The position numbers and the translations under genes are program-made. A model generated the notes under the pieces. It ran no database searches, had not been told where the DNA came from, and saw only the letters and a list, made by a program, of their open reading frames with translations. From Chloroflexota bacterium (GTDB taxonomy: Bacteria; Chloroflexota; Limnocylindria; Limnocylindrales; CSP1-4): DNA of 41,824 bases. Shown here in pieces: positions 1 through 9,061 of this stretch. The DNA lies in the NCBI GenBank assembly GCA_919901745.1, contig CAKKPP010000016.1, positions 30,182-72,005 of the forward strand, read 5' to 3'. Position 1 is the stretch's first letter; each line of letters opens with the position of its first letter.

Positions 1-2
1 CG

Positions 3-113
3 CTCAGCGATGTCACGTTCGCGGAAGCGGCGGGACGAGGCAACGGGCACGGCGCGCCGCCCGACGCGTCTCCGGGCCTACCGACCCGCAAGCGAGCGGC
101 CGCGGCCCGCTGA
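3..113 (+). CDS. C-terminal end of an upstream gene (partial)
   Basis: An open frame enters from the left edge and ends at a TGA at 111-113. The visible 36 residues start LSDVTFAEAAGRGNG and finish with a basic, alanine-rich tail (KRAAAAR). No domain can be recognised from so short a fragment. The other two forward frames are arginine-rich and look like frame shadows. It could equally be non-coding GC-rich sequence, so the call is weak. Confidence 0.35.
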   Translation, partial: LSDVTFAEAAGRGNGHGAPPDASPGLPTRKRAAAAR

Positions 114-175
114 GGTCCGCCGGCCCGCCGCGGCCCGACCGGGGCCCGGGACCGCTGGATCGTCCCCTGGGCGGA

Positions 176-580
176 TCAGGCGCCGATGACGGCGAACCCG
201 AGGGCCCGGGCGGCCTGGGCGAGCCGCAGGTCGAATGTGACGAAGGGGAGCGATCGCCCGCCTGCGCGCTCGGCCGCGGCCAGGTGGAGGGCGTCGAGCG
301 TCCTCGAGCCGGTCACCCGCCCGATCTCGGCTGCCCGCCGGCACACGGCGTCGTCGAGCCCCACGACCAGCGTCCGGCGCCAGTCCGAGTCGAACCCGGA
401 GAGCGCGAGCCCGATGTCAGGATCGTCGAGCCGTCGGGTCAGGGCGAGGACCACCTCGACGAACGTGTGGTTCGCGGAGACCCAGTCGGGATCATTGAGC
501 AGGATCGTTTCAGCGGCGTCGCTGTCGGCCTCCGTGACGTATCGCTTCGCCAGGGCGCTGCTGTCGACATAGAGGGTCAC
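176..580 (-). CDS. PIN-domain toxin (VapC-like ribonuclease)
   Basis: A 134-residue PIN-domain protein, the usual size for VapC-type toxins, which are Mg-dependent RNases that cut tRNA or rRNA when freed from their antitoxin. The acidic active-site set is visible: D6 in LYVDSSAL, E42 in FVEVV, D96 in RTLDALHLAA and D117 in VTFDLRL. The start is GTG at 580-578. It overlaps the stop of the upstream antitoxin gene by four bases (GTGA), so the two are translationally coupled. No key residue is missing, so the toxin is probably functional. The family is clear; the RNA target cannot be told from sequence. Confidence 0.88.
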   Translation of the reverse strand: MTLYVDSSALAKRYVTEADSDAAETILLNDPDWVSANHTFVEVVLALTRRLDDPDIGLALSGFDSDWRRTLVVGLDDAVCRRAAEIGRVTGSRTLDALHLAAAERAGGRSLPFVTFDLRLAQAARALGFAVIGA

Positions 581-843
581 GCGTCGCGGTCGGCGCGGAT
601 GAGCTCGCTCGTGGTTGCCGTGCCGGGCTTTGGCGGTCGGCGGGTCACGGCAGTCGGTGGGCCGTCGACAGCGCGCGTGATCCAGCCCTCAGCCAGGCCA
701 CGCTCGATGTTCGCGCCACCCGGAGCCGGCACGATCTGCGCGATCCGCCGGCCACGACTGGTCACACCCACGACCTCCCCGCGCTCGACACGGGAGAGGA
801 TCTCGGACAACTTCGCCTTCAGCTCACGGACGCCGATCTCCAT
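577..843 (-). CDS. Phd/YefM-family antitoxin
   Basis: An 88-residue antitoxin. The N-terminal half has the Phd/YefM pattern: MEIGVRELKAKLSEILSRVE, then a turn (GEVVGVTSRGRRIAQIVP). This is the DNA-binding dimer fold that recognises the operator. The C-terminal half is polar and probably disordered, and would wrap the toxin. The ATG at 843-841 is chosen over upstream in-frame codons because the family motif begins exactly there. No Shine-Dalgarno sequence precedes it; a TATCGT hexamer lies six bases upstream, suggesting a leaderless transcript. It is first in a two-gene operon with the PIN toxin, and autorepression by the pair is expected from the family. Confidence 0.85.
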   Translation of the reverse strand: MEIGVRELKAKLSEILSRVERGEVVGVTSRGRRIAQIVPAPGGANIERGLAEGWITRAVDGPPTAVTRRPPKPGTATTSELIRADRDA

Positions 844-849
844 GTAGTC

Positions 850-855
850 ACGATA
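850..855 (-). promoter_or_regulatory. -10-like box TATCGT, leaderless start of antitoxin gene
   Basis: TATCGT on the minus strand is followed by six bases (gactac) and then the antitoxin ATG. This spacing puts the predicted +1 at or next to the start codon. No convincing TTGACA is seen at the -35 position. Confidence 0.5.
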
Positions 856-949
856 ACACGGCTCGGTGACCACATCCACTCTGCTGCGACACGGTGCTGC
901 GAGGCCGTCGGCTCGAACGGGAAACATCGTCAATCGCCTGGTCAGCGTC

Positions 950-955
950 TAGCAT
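950..955 (+). promoter_or_regulatory. -10-like box TAGCAT before the 962 gene
   Basis: TAGCAT is followed by six bases (gtgcat) and then ATG at 962. There is no purine-rich ribosome-binding site, which fits a leaderless transcript. This also argues for the ATG at 962 over the GTG at 956. Confidence 0.45.
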
Positions 956-961
956 GTGCAT

Positions 962-1408
962 ATGCCCGACATCGCCTACGCGTTCCTCGCCGACGCCGCC
1001 CAGACGATCCCCGGCCAGAAGTTCAACCTCCTGGGAGGTGGGATCAGCCGGATCGGCGCCCGCGGATTCCCGTTTCGCCACCCACACCTGGCCCTGGTCG
1101 TCGGCCTTCGCGTCACGGCCACCGAAACCGACCGGAGCCACGAGGTTCGACTCCTGGTGCTCGACCCCGACGGCGCCGAGATCGCGTCCGCGACCGCTAC
1201 GATCGCGATGCAGAAGCGGCCCGACGTCCGCGACGAGGTCCTGACCTTCGCCGTCGATCTGTGGAACCTGACGTTTCCGACCGGAGGCGATCACTCGGTG
1301 CGGATCATGGTCAACGGGTCGGAGCGGGAGCGACTGCCCCTGCTCCTGACCATCGTCACCGGGGAGGGACCCGACGGCGCCGCGGCCGAGCGGCGGCTCG
1401 ACGCCTGA
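962..1408 (+). CDS. Conserved hypothetical protein, DUF6941-like
   Basis: A 148-residue soluble protein with no signal peptide or membrane segment. It opens MPDIAYAFLADAAQTIPGQK followed by LLGGGISRIG, then alternating hydrophobic and charged strands that suggest a beta-sandwich. The opening matches the protein at 39821-40243 (MKLSFLLCDSAQASEGKLYI, LGAGW), and both carry a central -EVRLLVLDPDG-/-VVIELHDEDGQ- strand, so they are distant paralogues. I believe this is the family annotated DUF6941, but the accession should be checked. Function is unknown. It lies divergently from the toxin-antitoxin pair and one base ahead of the next small gene, with which it may be cotranscribed. Confidence 0.75.
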   Translation: MPDIAYAFLADAAQTIPGQKFNLLGGGISRIGARGFPFRHPHLALVVGLRVTATETDRSHEVRLLVLDPDGAEIASATATIAMQKRPDVRDEVLTFAVDLWNLTFPTGGDHSVRIMVNGSERERLPLLLTIVTGEGPDGAAAERRLDA

Positions 1409-1409
1409 C

Positions 1410-1769
1410 GTGAGTTCGGCGGCCGGTTCACCCTCGGCCGGGGCGAGGTCCCGCGGCCCCGCGCCGCGTCACGAGGACCCCGCGATCGACGAGGCCGCGC
1501 TCATTGCCGCGCGACGCGCCGAGGTCGCGCTGGCCGATGCGCTGGATCGCGGCGCGGACCGCTGGGCGCGGGTCCTCGCGGAGTTGCCCGATCAGCTGCG
1601 GGACGAACCCGTGATCGGGCTGCGCCGCGTGGCGATGCGCGCCCGAGCCTGCTACGGACCCAAGGACTCGATCCGCGATGCCCTTGCGCCGGACGTGACC
1701 GAGCCGCTGCTCGATGCGCTGGACCGACTGATCAGGGCGCTGAACCGGCTCGACGTGCAATCCCGTTGA
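1410..1769 (+). CDS. Hypothetical small helical protein
   Basis: A 119-residue protein of unknown function, starting at GTG 1410 one base after the previous stop. Residues 1-25 are low-complexity (Ser, Ala, Gly, Arg). The remainder is rich in Ala, Arg, Leu and Asp in amphipathic helix patterns (RRAEVALADALDRGADRW, LLDALDRLIRALNRL). No motif, cysteine cluster or membrane segment is seen. The close spacing suggests cotranscription with the DUF6941-like gene. The acidic/basic helical composition looks like real coding sequence, but no homologue is recognised. Confidence 0.55.
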   Translation: MSSAAGSPSAGARSRGPAPRHEDPAIDEAALIAARRAEVALADALDRGADRWARVLAELPDQLRDEPVIGLRRVAMRARACYGPKDSIRDALAPDVTEPLLDALDRLIRALNRLDVQSR

Positions 1770-1802
1770 GCGGGCCCCGGCACGGGGCCGCGGCGCACTG
1801 GC

Positions 1803-2279
1803 TCAGATGAGAAACGGGATGAACGCCCGCGTCCGAAGCCGGTAGGCGGGGTAGTCCGGGAAGCGGATCGTGAGCCAGGCCTCCTCGCGCCGCGCCTTCA
1901 GGTTGAAGAAGGCCAGCAGGATGAGCGCCAGGACGAGGGCGATCGGCGAGGCCGTGGCCAAACCCCAACCCGCGCCGCCCAGCACGAGGCCGCCGTAGAT
2001 GGGATGGCGAACTCGAGCATAGATCCCGGTCTCGACCAGCCGAGCCTCGTCGCGCGGGTAGGGGAGCGGCGTCAGGTTGGCGCCCAGGTCGCGGAGGCCG
2101 AGGATGCCCATCGTCCCGCCGGTCGCGATCAGCGCGACGCCGGCGATGACGCTACCGATTCGAGTGGCACCGTCCCAGGCTGGGCCGAGTGTCCCGGCGA
2201 GGGCGACGGAAGCGAGCAAGATCATCTGGAGGGCAACCCATCCCTCGCCTCGCGGTCCGAGGGTTGGCAGCTTCGTCAT
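1803..2279 (-). CDS. Isoprenylcysteine carboxyl methyltransferase (ICMT/PEMT)-like membrane protein
   Basis: A 158-residue integral membrane protein with about four hydrophobic segments. The signature of the ICMT/phospholipid-methyltransferase superfamily is visible: GIYARVRHPIYGGL near residues 86-99, then EEAWLTIRFPDYPAYRLRTRAFIPFL at the C-terminus, whose RHP and E..L.. residues bind S-adenosylmethionine. Bacterial members are SAM-dependent methyltransferases of mostly unknown substrate. It stands alone on the minus strand, converging with the plus-strand pair at 962-1769. The ATG at 2279 has no Shine-Dalgarno sequence, but TAGGAT lies seven bases upstream, again suggesting leaderless expression. 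Confidence 0.82.
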   Translation of the reverse strand: MTKLPTLGPRGEGWVALQMILLASVALAGTLGPAWDGATRIGSVIAGVALIATGGTMGILGLRDLGANLTPLPYPRDEARLVETGIYARVRHPIYGGLVLGGAGWGLATASPIALVLALILLAFFNLKARREEAWLTIRFPDYPAYRLRTRAFIPFLI

Positions 2280-2286
2280 GAGACCG

Positions 2287-2292
2287 ATCCTA
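2287..2292 (-). promoter_or_regulatory. -10-like box TAGGAT before the ICMT-like gene
   Basis: On the minus strand TAGGAT is followed by seven bases (cggtctc) and then ATG. The position places transcription initiation at or within a base or two of the start codon. Confidence 0.5.
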
Positions 2293-2338
2293 GCGCGTCG
2301 GCTGCGGGGTGCGCGAAGCGATGCGCGCGTCGGCGGCC

Positions 2339-4093
2339 CTAGCGAGGACGCGGGTCGCGCCGAGGGGCGAGCTCGTCATCGGTGAACGCCTCGCGAAGGA
2401 ATGTCGACGGGGCGCCCGGGTCGTAGGCGAGCGTCAACGTCCGCCGGGCACGGGTCCATGCCACGTATCCGAGTCGCCGCTCCTCCTCCATCGTTCGCTC
2501 CGGATCGCTCGCTTCGGCGAGCGCCCGGCCGCTCGGGAATCGGCCCTCGTCCATGTCGATCACGGCGACGTGATCGAATTCGAGGCCCTTGGTCCCGTGC
2601 GCCGTGGCGAGCGTGAGCGGCGCATCGTCACGTCGCAACGTGGCCAGTGCGGCACGCACACCGGCGATAGCAGCAGCCAGCTCGTCGAGGGTTGTGTACG
2701 GCGCCGCCCAGGCGACGAGGGCCTCGGCGATCTCCGTGCGCGACGCGCCGTCCGGCTCGGCGCCGCCCGCGTCAGGTGCCTCGGCGCCGCCCGCGTTAGG
2801 TGCCTCGGCGGCCACGCGCGCCTCGCCGACCTCGGCGGGCCCGCGCGTCGTACCGGGTGCGTCGGCCGAACCGCGGACGGCGCGCGCGAATGCAGGAAGA
2901 AACGGCCGGGAGGCGATGGTGGCGCGGGCAACACCGATCAGGACATCGACCTGGGGCGACTCCACGAGCAGCGTCAGATCGGGTGCCGTGAACGCCCGAT
3001 TGAGCTGGAGTGCAGCCACCGCGGCGGGGTGAAGGTTGCGGTTGGTGCGGGCCAGGATCGCCCGGCTCGACGTCCCGTCCGGCCAGCCCTCGATGATGCG
3101 CTCCGCCCGTTCGCTGTCGTCGGCGCCGTCGCCGGCCAGGACGAGCGTTCCCGGGGCGTCCGGGCGCGGCCGAATCCGCTTGACGAAGCGCTCGCGGTTC
3201 ACCGAGATGAGCCGGTCGGCTCGATCGACGACGACGGCGGGGCATCGATAGTTGGTCTCGAGGTCGAAGCGGCGAATGCCGGGCAGCTCGGCCGCGAGGC
3301 CGAGAATCCGCCGAACATCGGCCAGCCGCCAGCCGTAGATCGACTGGTCGTCGTCACCAACCAGGAAGATTCGATTCGCCGGGGCCGCCAGGAGGAGGGC
3401 CAGCCGAAGCTGCGTGCGATCGAGGTCCTGCGCCTCGTCGACCAGGAGCTCCGCTGTTCGGGTCCGCCAGCGTTTCAGCAGGGCGGGCGTTGACTCCAGG
3501 GCCCGGACGGCTTCGGCGACCAGGTCATCGAAGTCGAGGCGGCCGCGGTCGGCAAGTCCCCGCTGGTAGGCGACGAAGGCCATGCCGATCGCTCCCGGCT
3601 CGGGATCGGCGGCGACGTCGTCGGCCGTCACGAAGGCGTCCAGCTTCAGGCGCGAGAAGGCATCGTCCAGGGTGCGCCGATCCGCCGGCGCCGCATCCGG
3701 AAAGAGCTCGCGGAGCAGCGGATCGCGATCGGCCACCTGCTCGGCGCCGGTCCTGCCGGCATCGAGCAGGATCTCCCGGCCCAGGGCATGAAACGTGGCC
3801 ACTCGCACCGCCCGCGGCGCCACCCCCAGTGGAGCGACGGCCGGGTCGACACGCTCGCGAAGCTCGACCGACGCCCGGCGGTTGAACGTCACCGCGCAGG
3901 TCTGTTCCGGGTCAGCACCACCGTCGATGAGCCAGGCAATGCGGGCGACGAGCACCGTCGTCTTTCCGGATCCGGCAGGAGCCACACACAGCACCGGTCC
4001 CGCGGCGGCCGTGGCGGCAGCCCGCTGGTCCGGGGCGAGACGGGCCAACCGGTCGGCAACCGACGAGCTGCGAGGCGCGGGTGGCATGGCCAT
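2339..4093 (-). CDS. UvrD/PcrA-type superfamily 1A DNA helicase (short form)
   Basis: A 584-residue ATP-dependent 3'-5' helicase of the UvrD/Rep group. Motifs in order: Q-like LAPDQRAA (18-25), Walker A APAGSGKTT (39-46, Lys44), Ia AVTFNRRA (67-74), II LLVDEAQDLD (216-225), III GDDDQSIYGWR (246-256), IV NYRCP (281-285), V TAHGTKGLEFDHV (497-509) and VI EEERRLGYVAWTRAR (536-550). All catalytic motifs are intact. It is shorter than the 700-750 residues typical of PcrA/UvrD, mainly through a reduced 2B region. Residues 413-450 instead hold an Ala/Gly-rich linker containing an eight-residue tandem duplication. A role in DNA repair is likely but not specific. The ATG at 4093 is one of two near in-frame ATGs; the other is at 4087. 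Confidence 0.88.
   Translation of the reverse strand: MAMPPAPRSSSVADRLARLAPDQRAAATAAAGPVLCVAPAGSGKTTVLVARIAWLIDGGADPEQTCAVTFNRRASVELRERVDPAVAPLGVAPRAVRVATFHALGREILLDAGRTGAEQVADRDPLLRELFPDAAPADRRTLDDAFSRLKLDAFVTADDVAADPEPGAIGMAFVAYQRGLADRGRLDFDDLVAEAVRALESTPALLKRWRTRTAELLVDEAQDLDRTQLRLALLLAAPANRIFLVGDDDQSIYGWRLADVRRILGLAAELPGIRRFDLETNYRCPAVVVDRADRLISVNRERFVKRIRPRPDAPGTLVLAGDGADDSERAERIIEGWPDGTSSRAILARTNRNLHPAAVAALQLNRAFTAPDLTLLVESPQVDVLIGVARATIASRPFLPAFARAVRGSADAPGTTRGPAEVGEARVAAEAPNAGGAEAPDAGGAEPDGASRTEIAEALVAWAAPYTTLDELAAAIAGVRAALATLRRDDAPLTLATAHGTKGLEFDHVAVIDMDEGRFPSGRALAEASDPERTMEEERRLGYVAWTRARRTLTLAYDPGAPSTFLREAFTDDELAPRRDPRPR
2757..2804. repeat. 24-bp in-frame tandem duplication in the helicase gene
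   Basis: Two adjacent 24-bp units (2757-2780 and 2781-2804) differ at one base. They encode eight-residue repeats, APDAGGAE and APNAGGAE, in the flexible linker ahead of motif V of the helicase. The length is a multiple of three, so the frame is kept. Confidence 0.85.
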
Positions 4094-4262
4094 CGATTCC
4101 AGCGTGCCTCGCGCATCGAGCGCTTATCGCGGCCAACACGCCGCAGCCGGCAGCGGCGCCTTGGCTGCCGGACGAAGCCGTTTCCGGTGCGTCGCCGCAC
4201 CGGAAACTGGGCGGAGAGCCGATGCGACGTCGCGCGGGCTGGGCGGCGGCCGGGCTGTCGGG

Positions 4263-4268
4263 GTATCG
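4263..4268 (+). promoter_or_regulatory. Candidate -10 (TATCGT) upstream of the phosphoesterase fusion
   Basis: TATCGT lies in the 260-bp space between the divergent helicase and the fusion gene. Initiation here would give a leader of about 80 nt ending in a good ribosome-binding site (AAGGAG at 4341-4346). The remainder of 4094-4353 shows no gene or clear repeat. Confidence 0.3.
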
Positions 4269-4353
4269 TGGGCGATCCAGGGCCCTGCGGGGCAGTTCAG
4301 ACGGTTTGGATTCAGTCGGCGCTTCGATGCCGACCTCATGAAGGAGACAGATC

Positions 4354-7300
4354 GTGAGTCGCTCGTTGCGCGCCCGGTTCATCGTCCTGCTCAGCATCGT
4401 CGCGCTGCTGGTTCCGGCGTTCGGGTCGTCCGTGGTGGCAGCACCCAAGACGCCACCGAAGCCGACGGCCGAGAAGGCCATCCTCTTCGCCTCCGACGGG
4501 ATGCGCCCGGACCTCGTCGACAAGTATGTCGGCGAGGGCGTCATGCCCACGTATGCCAATCTCATCGCGACGGGCCTGAAGGGCGACAACGGTCTTGTCC
4601 AGGCCTTCCCCCCGAACACCGGCGTCGGCTGGTCCACGCTCGCCACGGGCACCTGGCCGGGTGAGCACGGCTCGATGAACAACACGTTCCATCGGGTCGG
4701 CGAAGGCAACTTCAACAACCGCACGAGCTTCGCCACGACCGGGCTCCTCCAGGCCGACACGATCCAGCAGGCCGCCGAGCGCGCCGGCAAGAAGATCGCC
4801 TCGATCGAGTGGGTCGGCTCGCGGACCATTTCTCCCGCGCTGGCCGGTCCGGTCATCGACTTCCGCAACTTCTTCTCGACCCGCGGCGTGGTGACGTCAC
4901 CGCTCGTCGCGAGCGAGCAGGCCGGGGCCACGACCTTCGGGGTTTCCTATCAGGTCAGCACGCCGGGCGCGGCCGCAGGTTGGTCGAACACGCCCACCGG
5001 CGACGACGGCGTGGCGCCGCCCCAACAGGCGGTCCTGCAGGTCGCGACGACGTTCGGGGCCCAGAACCCGAACCGAACCTACGACCTGTACATCTACGAC
5101 AGCGTGGTCGACAGCATCGCCGCCTATGACCGGATGGTCATGACCCGCACCGGCGTGGCCAAGAACGCGTCGATGGCCTCCGCAAACCTCGGCGAGGGCG
5201 ATTGGGCCGAGATCCGGCTGACCGGCGCGGATGGACTCATCGGTGCCCGTGCTGGCCAGACGGCCGGGTTCTACGTCAAGCTCACCGACCTCGCGAGCGA
5301 CCTGAGTTCCTACAAGCTGTACTTCACGTCGGTCACCCGTGCGAACGCGCGCTGCGCCTGCGACCCGACCTTCGAGAGCACGCTCGTCGACATGTTCCCG
5401 ACGAGCACCGCCGCGGACTTCGCGCCGCTCGAGGCGGGGATCGTCGACGAGGACACCTACGTCGAGCAGGGCCTGATGTGGAAGGACTTCCACTGGGCCG
5501 CCGCGAACTACATCCTGACCGTCGTCCAGCCGGACACCGATCTGCTCCTGATGGGCAATCCCGTCACGGACGAGTTCTCGCACCAGTTCATGGGCCTCGT
5601 GACGCCCACCGACATGGACGGCGATCCCAACCCGTACTACGACGACCTCACCGACGACGACGTTCCCGACGGTCGCGTCGCGATCCGCGAGGGCTACATC
5701 CGCTCGGCCTACGAGGAGGCGGATCAGACACTCGCGCTCGCGCGGACCCTGATGGGTTCGAACACCACGGTCATGGCCTCGTCCGATCACGGCTTCGCGG
5801 CGCAGTGGTACGCGGTCAACGTCAGCAAGGTCCTGGCCGACATCGGCATGGGCCCCGAGCAGGGCAGCAACTGTCGAGCCGTTGCCGCGACGCTGGCCAA
5901 GGAGTGCCATGCGGGCGGGACGGCCGAGATCTACATCGACCTCGCCGGCCGAGATCCCGGTGGCGCGACGAATACCCCACAGGTGTCGGCCGCCAATTAC
6001 CTGACCGTCCGTCAGCAGATCAAGGACGCGTTCCTCAACCTCACCGACCCGGCGAACCCGGGCAAGCAGGTCGTCGACCGCGTCTTCCTCAAGGAGGAGC
6101 TCGGCAACGTCGACGGATCGAATTCGCTGCATCCATCTCGGAGCGGCGACGTCGTCGTCGTCTTCCGGCCGCCGTATCAGACCGATGCGGCGACCCCGGG
6201 CACAAGGATCGCCTTCAGCCAGTTCTTCGGCCAGCACGGGTACATGCCGGAGCTCGTCGACATCGCCAACAACGTGAACATGCACGGGACATTCGTCGCC
6301 AGCGGCCCGGGCATCCGCAAGCAGGATCCCGTCGCCGGCCTGCGCGCGGTCGACGTGGCGCCGACCCTGGCATTCCTCCTGGGGATCGATGGTCCCCAGA
6401 ACGCGAGCGGCTCCATCCGCGTCGACCTGACGACGAAGCCGTCGCTCAAGGTTGCCACGATCCTCGACATCTCCGACTTCCACGGTCAGCTCGTGCCCCT
6501 TAGCGAGGCGGCCGACACCGTCACGGGGACGGGCTCGGCCAACCCGTCGTTCACCATCGGCGGTGCCGCGTTCCTCAAGCCGTGGTTCGACTACTACCGG
6601 GCCCAGGCCCCCAACGGTTCGATCACCGTCGCCGCCGGCGACTCGGTGGGCGCCTCCCCACCCATCAGCTCGTTCTTCGGCGACACGCCGACGATCGAGA
6701 TGATGAATCTCATGGGCTTCAGCGCCGACGGGCTGGGCAACCACAACTTCGACAGGGGCCAGACGTATCTGCGCAACACGCTGATCCCGCTGGCCAACTT
6801 CCCGTATCTCTCCTCGAATGTCGTCGGGACGAACGGGAAGACCCCGGCCGAGTGGAAGCCGTCGCACACGTTCGACCTGTTCGACGGAGCGAAGGTTGGC
6901 GTCGTCGGGTTCACCAACGAGGACGCCCCGTCGCTCGTGTTCCCCAATTCCTTCACGCCGTTCTCGGTGGTTCCGCGGCTCGCCAAGGTCCAGACCGAGG
7001 TGAACGCGCTGCGCGCCAAGGGGGTCAAGACGATCGTCGTCATCGGCCACGATGGCGCGACCGCCGGGACCCTCACCAATCCGACGGGGCCGCTCGTCAG
7101 CCTGGCCGATGCGCTCACCGGCGTGAACGCCGTCATCGGCGATCACACCGACTTCCAGGTCATCTCGCGCCGTGCCAATGGGTCGCTGGTGATCGAGAAC
7201 CGCAGCAAGGGCATCCGCTTCACCCGACTCCAGCTCGTCATCGATCCGGCGACCAAGGAGGTCGTCTATTCGACCGCCGACTTCCACAAGCCGTGGAACA

Positions 7301-8067
7301 TCGGGGTCACCCCGGATCCAGCCATCCAGGCCCGGATCGACAGCATCAATGCCGATCTGGCCCCGATCCTCGGGGCCGTCATCGGCAGTTCCACCAGGTT
7401 CATCCCGCGGACCGATGCGTGCGGCCGGTTCGACGGACGACTGTGCGAGTCGCTCGTCGGCAACGTGGTCACGGATTCGATGCGAACCACGTATGGAACC
7501 GATTTCGCGATCACCAACTCGGGCGGCCTGCGGGCCGACCTGACCTGTCCCACGACCGACAACCCCAGTGACTTCTGCCCGTCCTACACGCCGCCCCCGT
7601 TCCTGATCAGCCGCGGCCAGGTCCTCACGGTCCTGCCCTTCGGCAACGTCGTCGTGACGTTGCAGATCAACGGGGCGGAGCTCAAGACGATGCTGGAGAA
7701 CGGCGTCTCGTCGATGCCGGCCGCCAACGGCCGCTTCGCCCAGGTCTCCGGCCTGTGCTTCACCTACAACATCTCGGCGGCGGTCGGGTCCCGGGTCACG
7801 GGAGCCGTACGGCAGGCGCTGGACGGCTCGTGCACGGGGGCTGCCATCGATCTGACGGCGGGCTCCACGTACACGATCGCCGAGAACGACTTCATGGCCT
7901 CCGGCGGAGACCTCTATCCGAACTTCCTCAGTCGGGCGACAACGCGCGACATCATGGACCAGGTCCTGGCCGACTATGTCAGCGGCAACTCGCCGATCAG
8001 CCCGGTCATTGGCCGGATCACCTGCACGACAGGCGGCACGCCTGCCTGCCCGGTCGTGACTCCGTAG
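4354..8067 (+). CDS. Secreted bifunctional phosphoesterase: type I phosphodiesterase/NPP fused to 5'-nucleotidase
   Basis: A 1237-residue exported protein. Residues 1-30 form a signal peptide ending VVAA. Residues 40 to about 690 are an alkaline-phosphatase-superfamily phosphodiesterase/nucleotide pyrophosphatase with metal and nucleophile residues in place: D48 (ASDGMRPD), T89 (PPNTGVGW), D406 and H410 (TDEFSHQ), D478-H479 (SSDHGF), H628 (GQHGY). Residues from about 700 are a calcineurin-like 5'-nucleotidase: D708/H710 (SDFHGQ), D763 (AGDSVG), N796-H797 (GNHNFD), GHDG, GDHTD, then the C-terminal substrate domain ([41 protein letters not shown]). Together they could hydrolyse phosphodiesters or nucleotides outside the cell and strip the 5' phosphate to release nucleoside and Pi; this is inference from the families. 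GTG start with AAGGAG seven bases upstream. Confidence 0.9.
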   Translation: MSRSLRARFIVLLSIVALLVPAFGSSVVAAPKTPPKPTAEKAILFASDGMRPDLVDKYVGEGVMPTYANLIATGLKGDNGLVQAFPPNTGVGWSTLATGTWPGEHGSMNNTFHRVGEGNFNNRTSFATTGLLQADTIQQAAERAGKKIASIEWVGSRTISPALAGPVIDFRNFFSTRGVVTSPLVASEQAGATTFGVSYQVSTPGAAAGWSNTPTGDDGVAPPQQAVLQVATTFGAQNPNRTYDLYIYDSVVDSIAAYDRMVMTRTGVAKNASMASANLGEGDWAEIRLTGADGLIGARAGQTAGFYVKLTDLASDLSSYKLYFTSVTRANARCACDPTFESTLVDMFPTSTAADFAPLEAGIVDEDTYVEQGLMWKDFHWAAANYILTVVQPDTDLLLMGNPVTDEFSHQFMGLVTPTDMDGDPNPYYDDLTDDDVPDGRVAIREGYIRSAYEEADQTLALARTLMGSNTTVMASSDHGFAAQWYAVNVSKVLADIGMGPEQGSNCRAVAATLAKECHAGGTAEIYIDLAGRDPGGATNTPQVSAANYLTVRQQIKDAFLNLTDPANPGKQVVDRVFLKEELGNVDGSNSLHPSRSGDVVVVFRPPYQTDAATPGTRIAFSQFFGQHGYMPELVDIANNVNMHGTFVASGPGIRKQDPVAGLRAVDVAPTLAFLLGIDGPQNASGSIRVDLTTKPSLKVATILDISDFHGQLVPLSEAADTVTGTGSANPSFTIGGAAFLKPWFDYYRAQAPNGSITVAAGDSVGASPPISSFFGDTPTIEMMNLMGFSADGLGNHNFDRGQTYLRNTLIPLANFPYLSSNVVGTNGKTPAEWKPSHTFDLFDGAKVGVVGFTNEDAPSLVFPNSFTPFSVVPRLAKVQTEVNALRAKGVKTIVVIGHDGATAGTLTNPTGPLVSLADALTGVNAVIGDHTDFQVISRRANGSLVIENRSKGIRFTRLQLVIDPATKEVVYSTADFHKPWNIGVTPDPAIQARIDSINADLAPILGAVIGSSTRFIPRTDACGRFDGRLCESLVGNVVTDSMRTTYGTDFAITNSGGLRADLTCPTTDNPSDFCPSYTPPPFLISRGQVLTVLPFGNVVVTLQINGAELKTMLENGVSSMPAANGRFAQVSGLCFTYNISAAVGSRVTGAVRQALDGSCTGAAIDLTAGSTYTIAENDFMASGGDLYPNFLSRATTRDIMDQVLADYVSGNSPISPVIGRITCTTGGTPACPVVTP

Positions 8068-8091
8068 CACGGGTCGCATGACCCAGTTCGC

Positions 8092-8130
8092 CCGGGAGGG
8101 CGGGGCTTGGCCCCGCCCTCCCGGTTTCGT
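8092..8130 (+). terminator. Strong rho-independent-like terminator after the phosphoesterase gene
   Basis: A perfect 15-bp GC stem (8092-8106 pairing with 8110-8124) closes on a three-base loop (ttg) and is followed by tttcgttct. It lies 25 bases after the stop codon. Confidence 0.85.
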
Positions 8131-8355
8131 TCTCGAGGCACCATCGCCGCTGCGGCGCTGACGCCCCTGACGCGGGCCACGAGGCCCGGCTTCGCTCGTT
8201 CTTTCGGGTCGCGGGGCCGGCGTTCGATGCATCTCCGGGCTCCCGCAGCGTCGTAAGGTCCCGCCTCCCCGTACCTTCGGGCCATACCGCGCGACGGCAT
8301 CGAGTTGGCACCATCGCGGCTCAGGAATTGTTTGCCGTGAGGAGCCGAGGAGCCC

Positions 8356-8877
8356 ATGCGCGCTGGAATCATCGTCTATGCCGAGGACTGTCGGGTGTCG
8401 GGTCACGTCGAGATCGACGATGAGGCGCGGCTGACCGACGTCCTCAACGAGGTCGCCGAGATCACGATCATCCACCCGACCGTGGTGGCCCACACCGACG
8501 GCCGCCTCGTGATCCTGGACGAGCTCACCCTGTCACGCGACGAAATGATCGCGGTCGAGGCGCCCGGGACGCGTGGCCCCGAGGAGCGCCGCATCCAGAC
8601 CGTCCGCCATCGCCTCGAGGTCCACCTCGGCGGCTACGTCGTCCTGGGCCAGCTCCACACGATGCCGGGAGGCATGCCCCTCGTCGCGATCGGTCGGCGA
8701 CTGCCGATGATCCCGATGACCAACGCAACCCTCGCCTACAACGGAGCCGAGGGTCCCGAGGCCAGGGACATCGACACGCTCATCATCAATCGCCAGCTGG
8801 CCGATTGGGTCCGTACCGCCGATCAGGCGGATCTCGCGGTCTTCCCCGACATCCCGGCGGTCGCCCCGGTTGTCTGA
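8356..8877 (+). CDS. Conserved hypothetical protein
   Basis: A 173-residue soluble protein without signal peptide. The N-terminus (MRAGIIVYAEDCRVSGHVEI, then RLTDVLNEV) resembles small bacterial beta-barrel proteins that begin with an RLTD-L segment. The middle has -IHPTVVAHTDG- and VHLGGYVVLGQLHTMPGG, and the last third is acidic. I do not recognise a named enzyme and no catalytic motif is evident. The start is supported by GAGGAG at about 8341-8355, upstream of ATG. It sits alone after a terminator and before a repeat-containing spacer, so it is probably monocistronic. Codon use matches the neighbours. Confidence 0.75.
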   Translation: MRAGIIVYAEDCRVSGHVEIDDEARLTDVLNEVAEITIIHPTVVAHTDGRLVILDELTLSRDEMIAVEAPGTRGPEERRIQTVRHRLEVHLGGYVVLGQLHTMPGGMPLVAIGRRLPMIPMTNATLAYNGAEGPEARDIDTLIINRQLADWVRTADQADLAVFPDIPAVAPVV

Positions 8878-8882
8878 TGCCC

Positions 8883-8934
8883 CGGCGATCTGACGCCCCG
8901 GCGGTCGCCGCGGCGATCTGACGCCCCGGCGGTC
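8883..8934. repeat. 24-bp exact direct repeat
   Basis: Two identical 24-base copies at 8883-8906 and 8911-8934 are separated by four bases, right after the 8356 gene. A degraded half copy precedes the first. No gene covers them. Confidence 0.8.
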
Positions 8935-9061
8935 CGCCGACCCGTACGGATAGGCGGCGCGGCCGCGCACCGTTGACCCCGATGGGGCTATCGACGTGCC
9001 CGCTCGCGAGCGTGAAGGATAGCGATCCTGTCCACAGCAGGTCGCCCGAGGGAGGAACTTG

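Noticed and set aside
4094..4353. Riboswitch upstream of the phosphoesterase gene
   Set aside because: The leader shows some GC hairpins but no aptamer pattern I can match, and no terminator before the start.
4897..8493. Very long minus-strand open frame opposite the phosphoesterase gene
   Set aside because: It is an antisense artefact of high GC codons; it lacks any family motif and is rich in Arg, Asp and Gly, while the plus-strand gene has full catalytic motifs and a ribosome-binding site.
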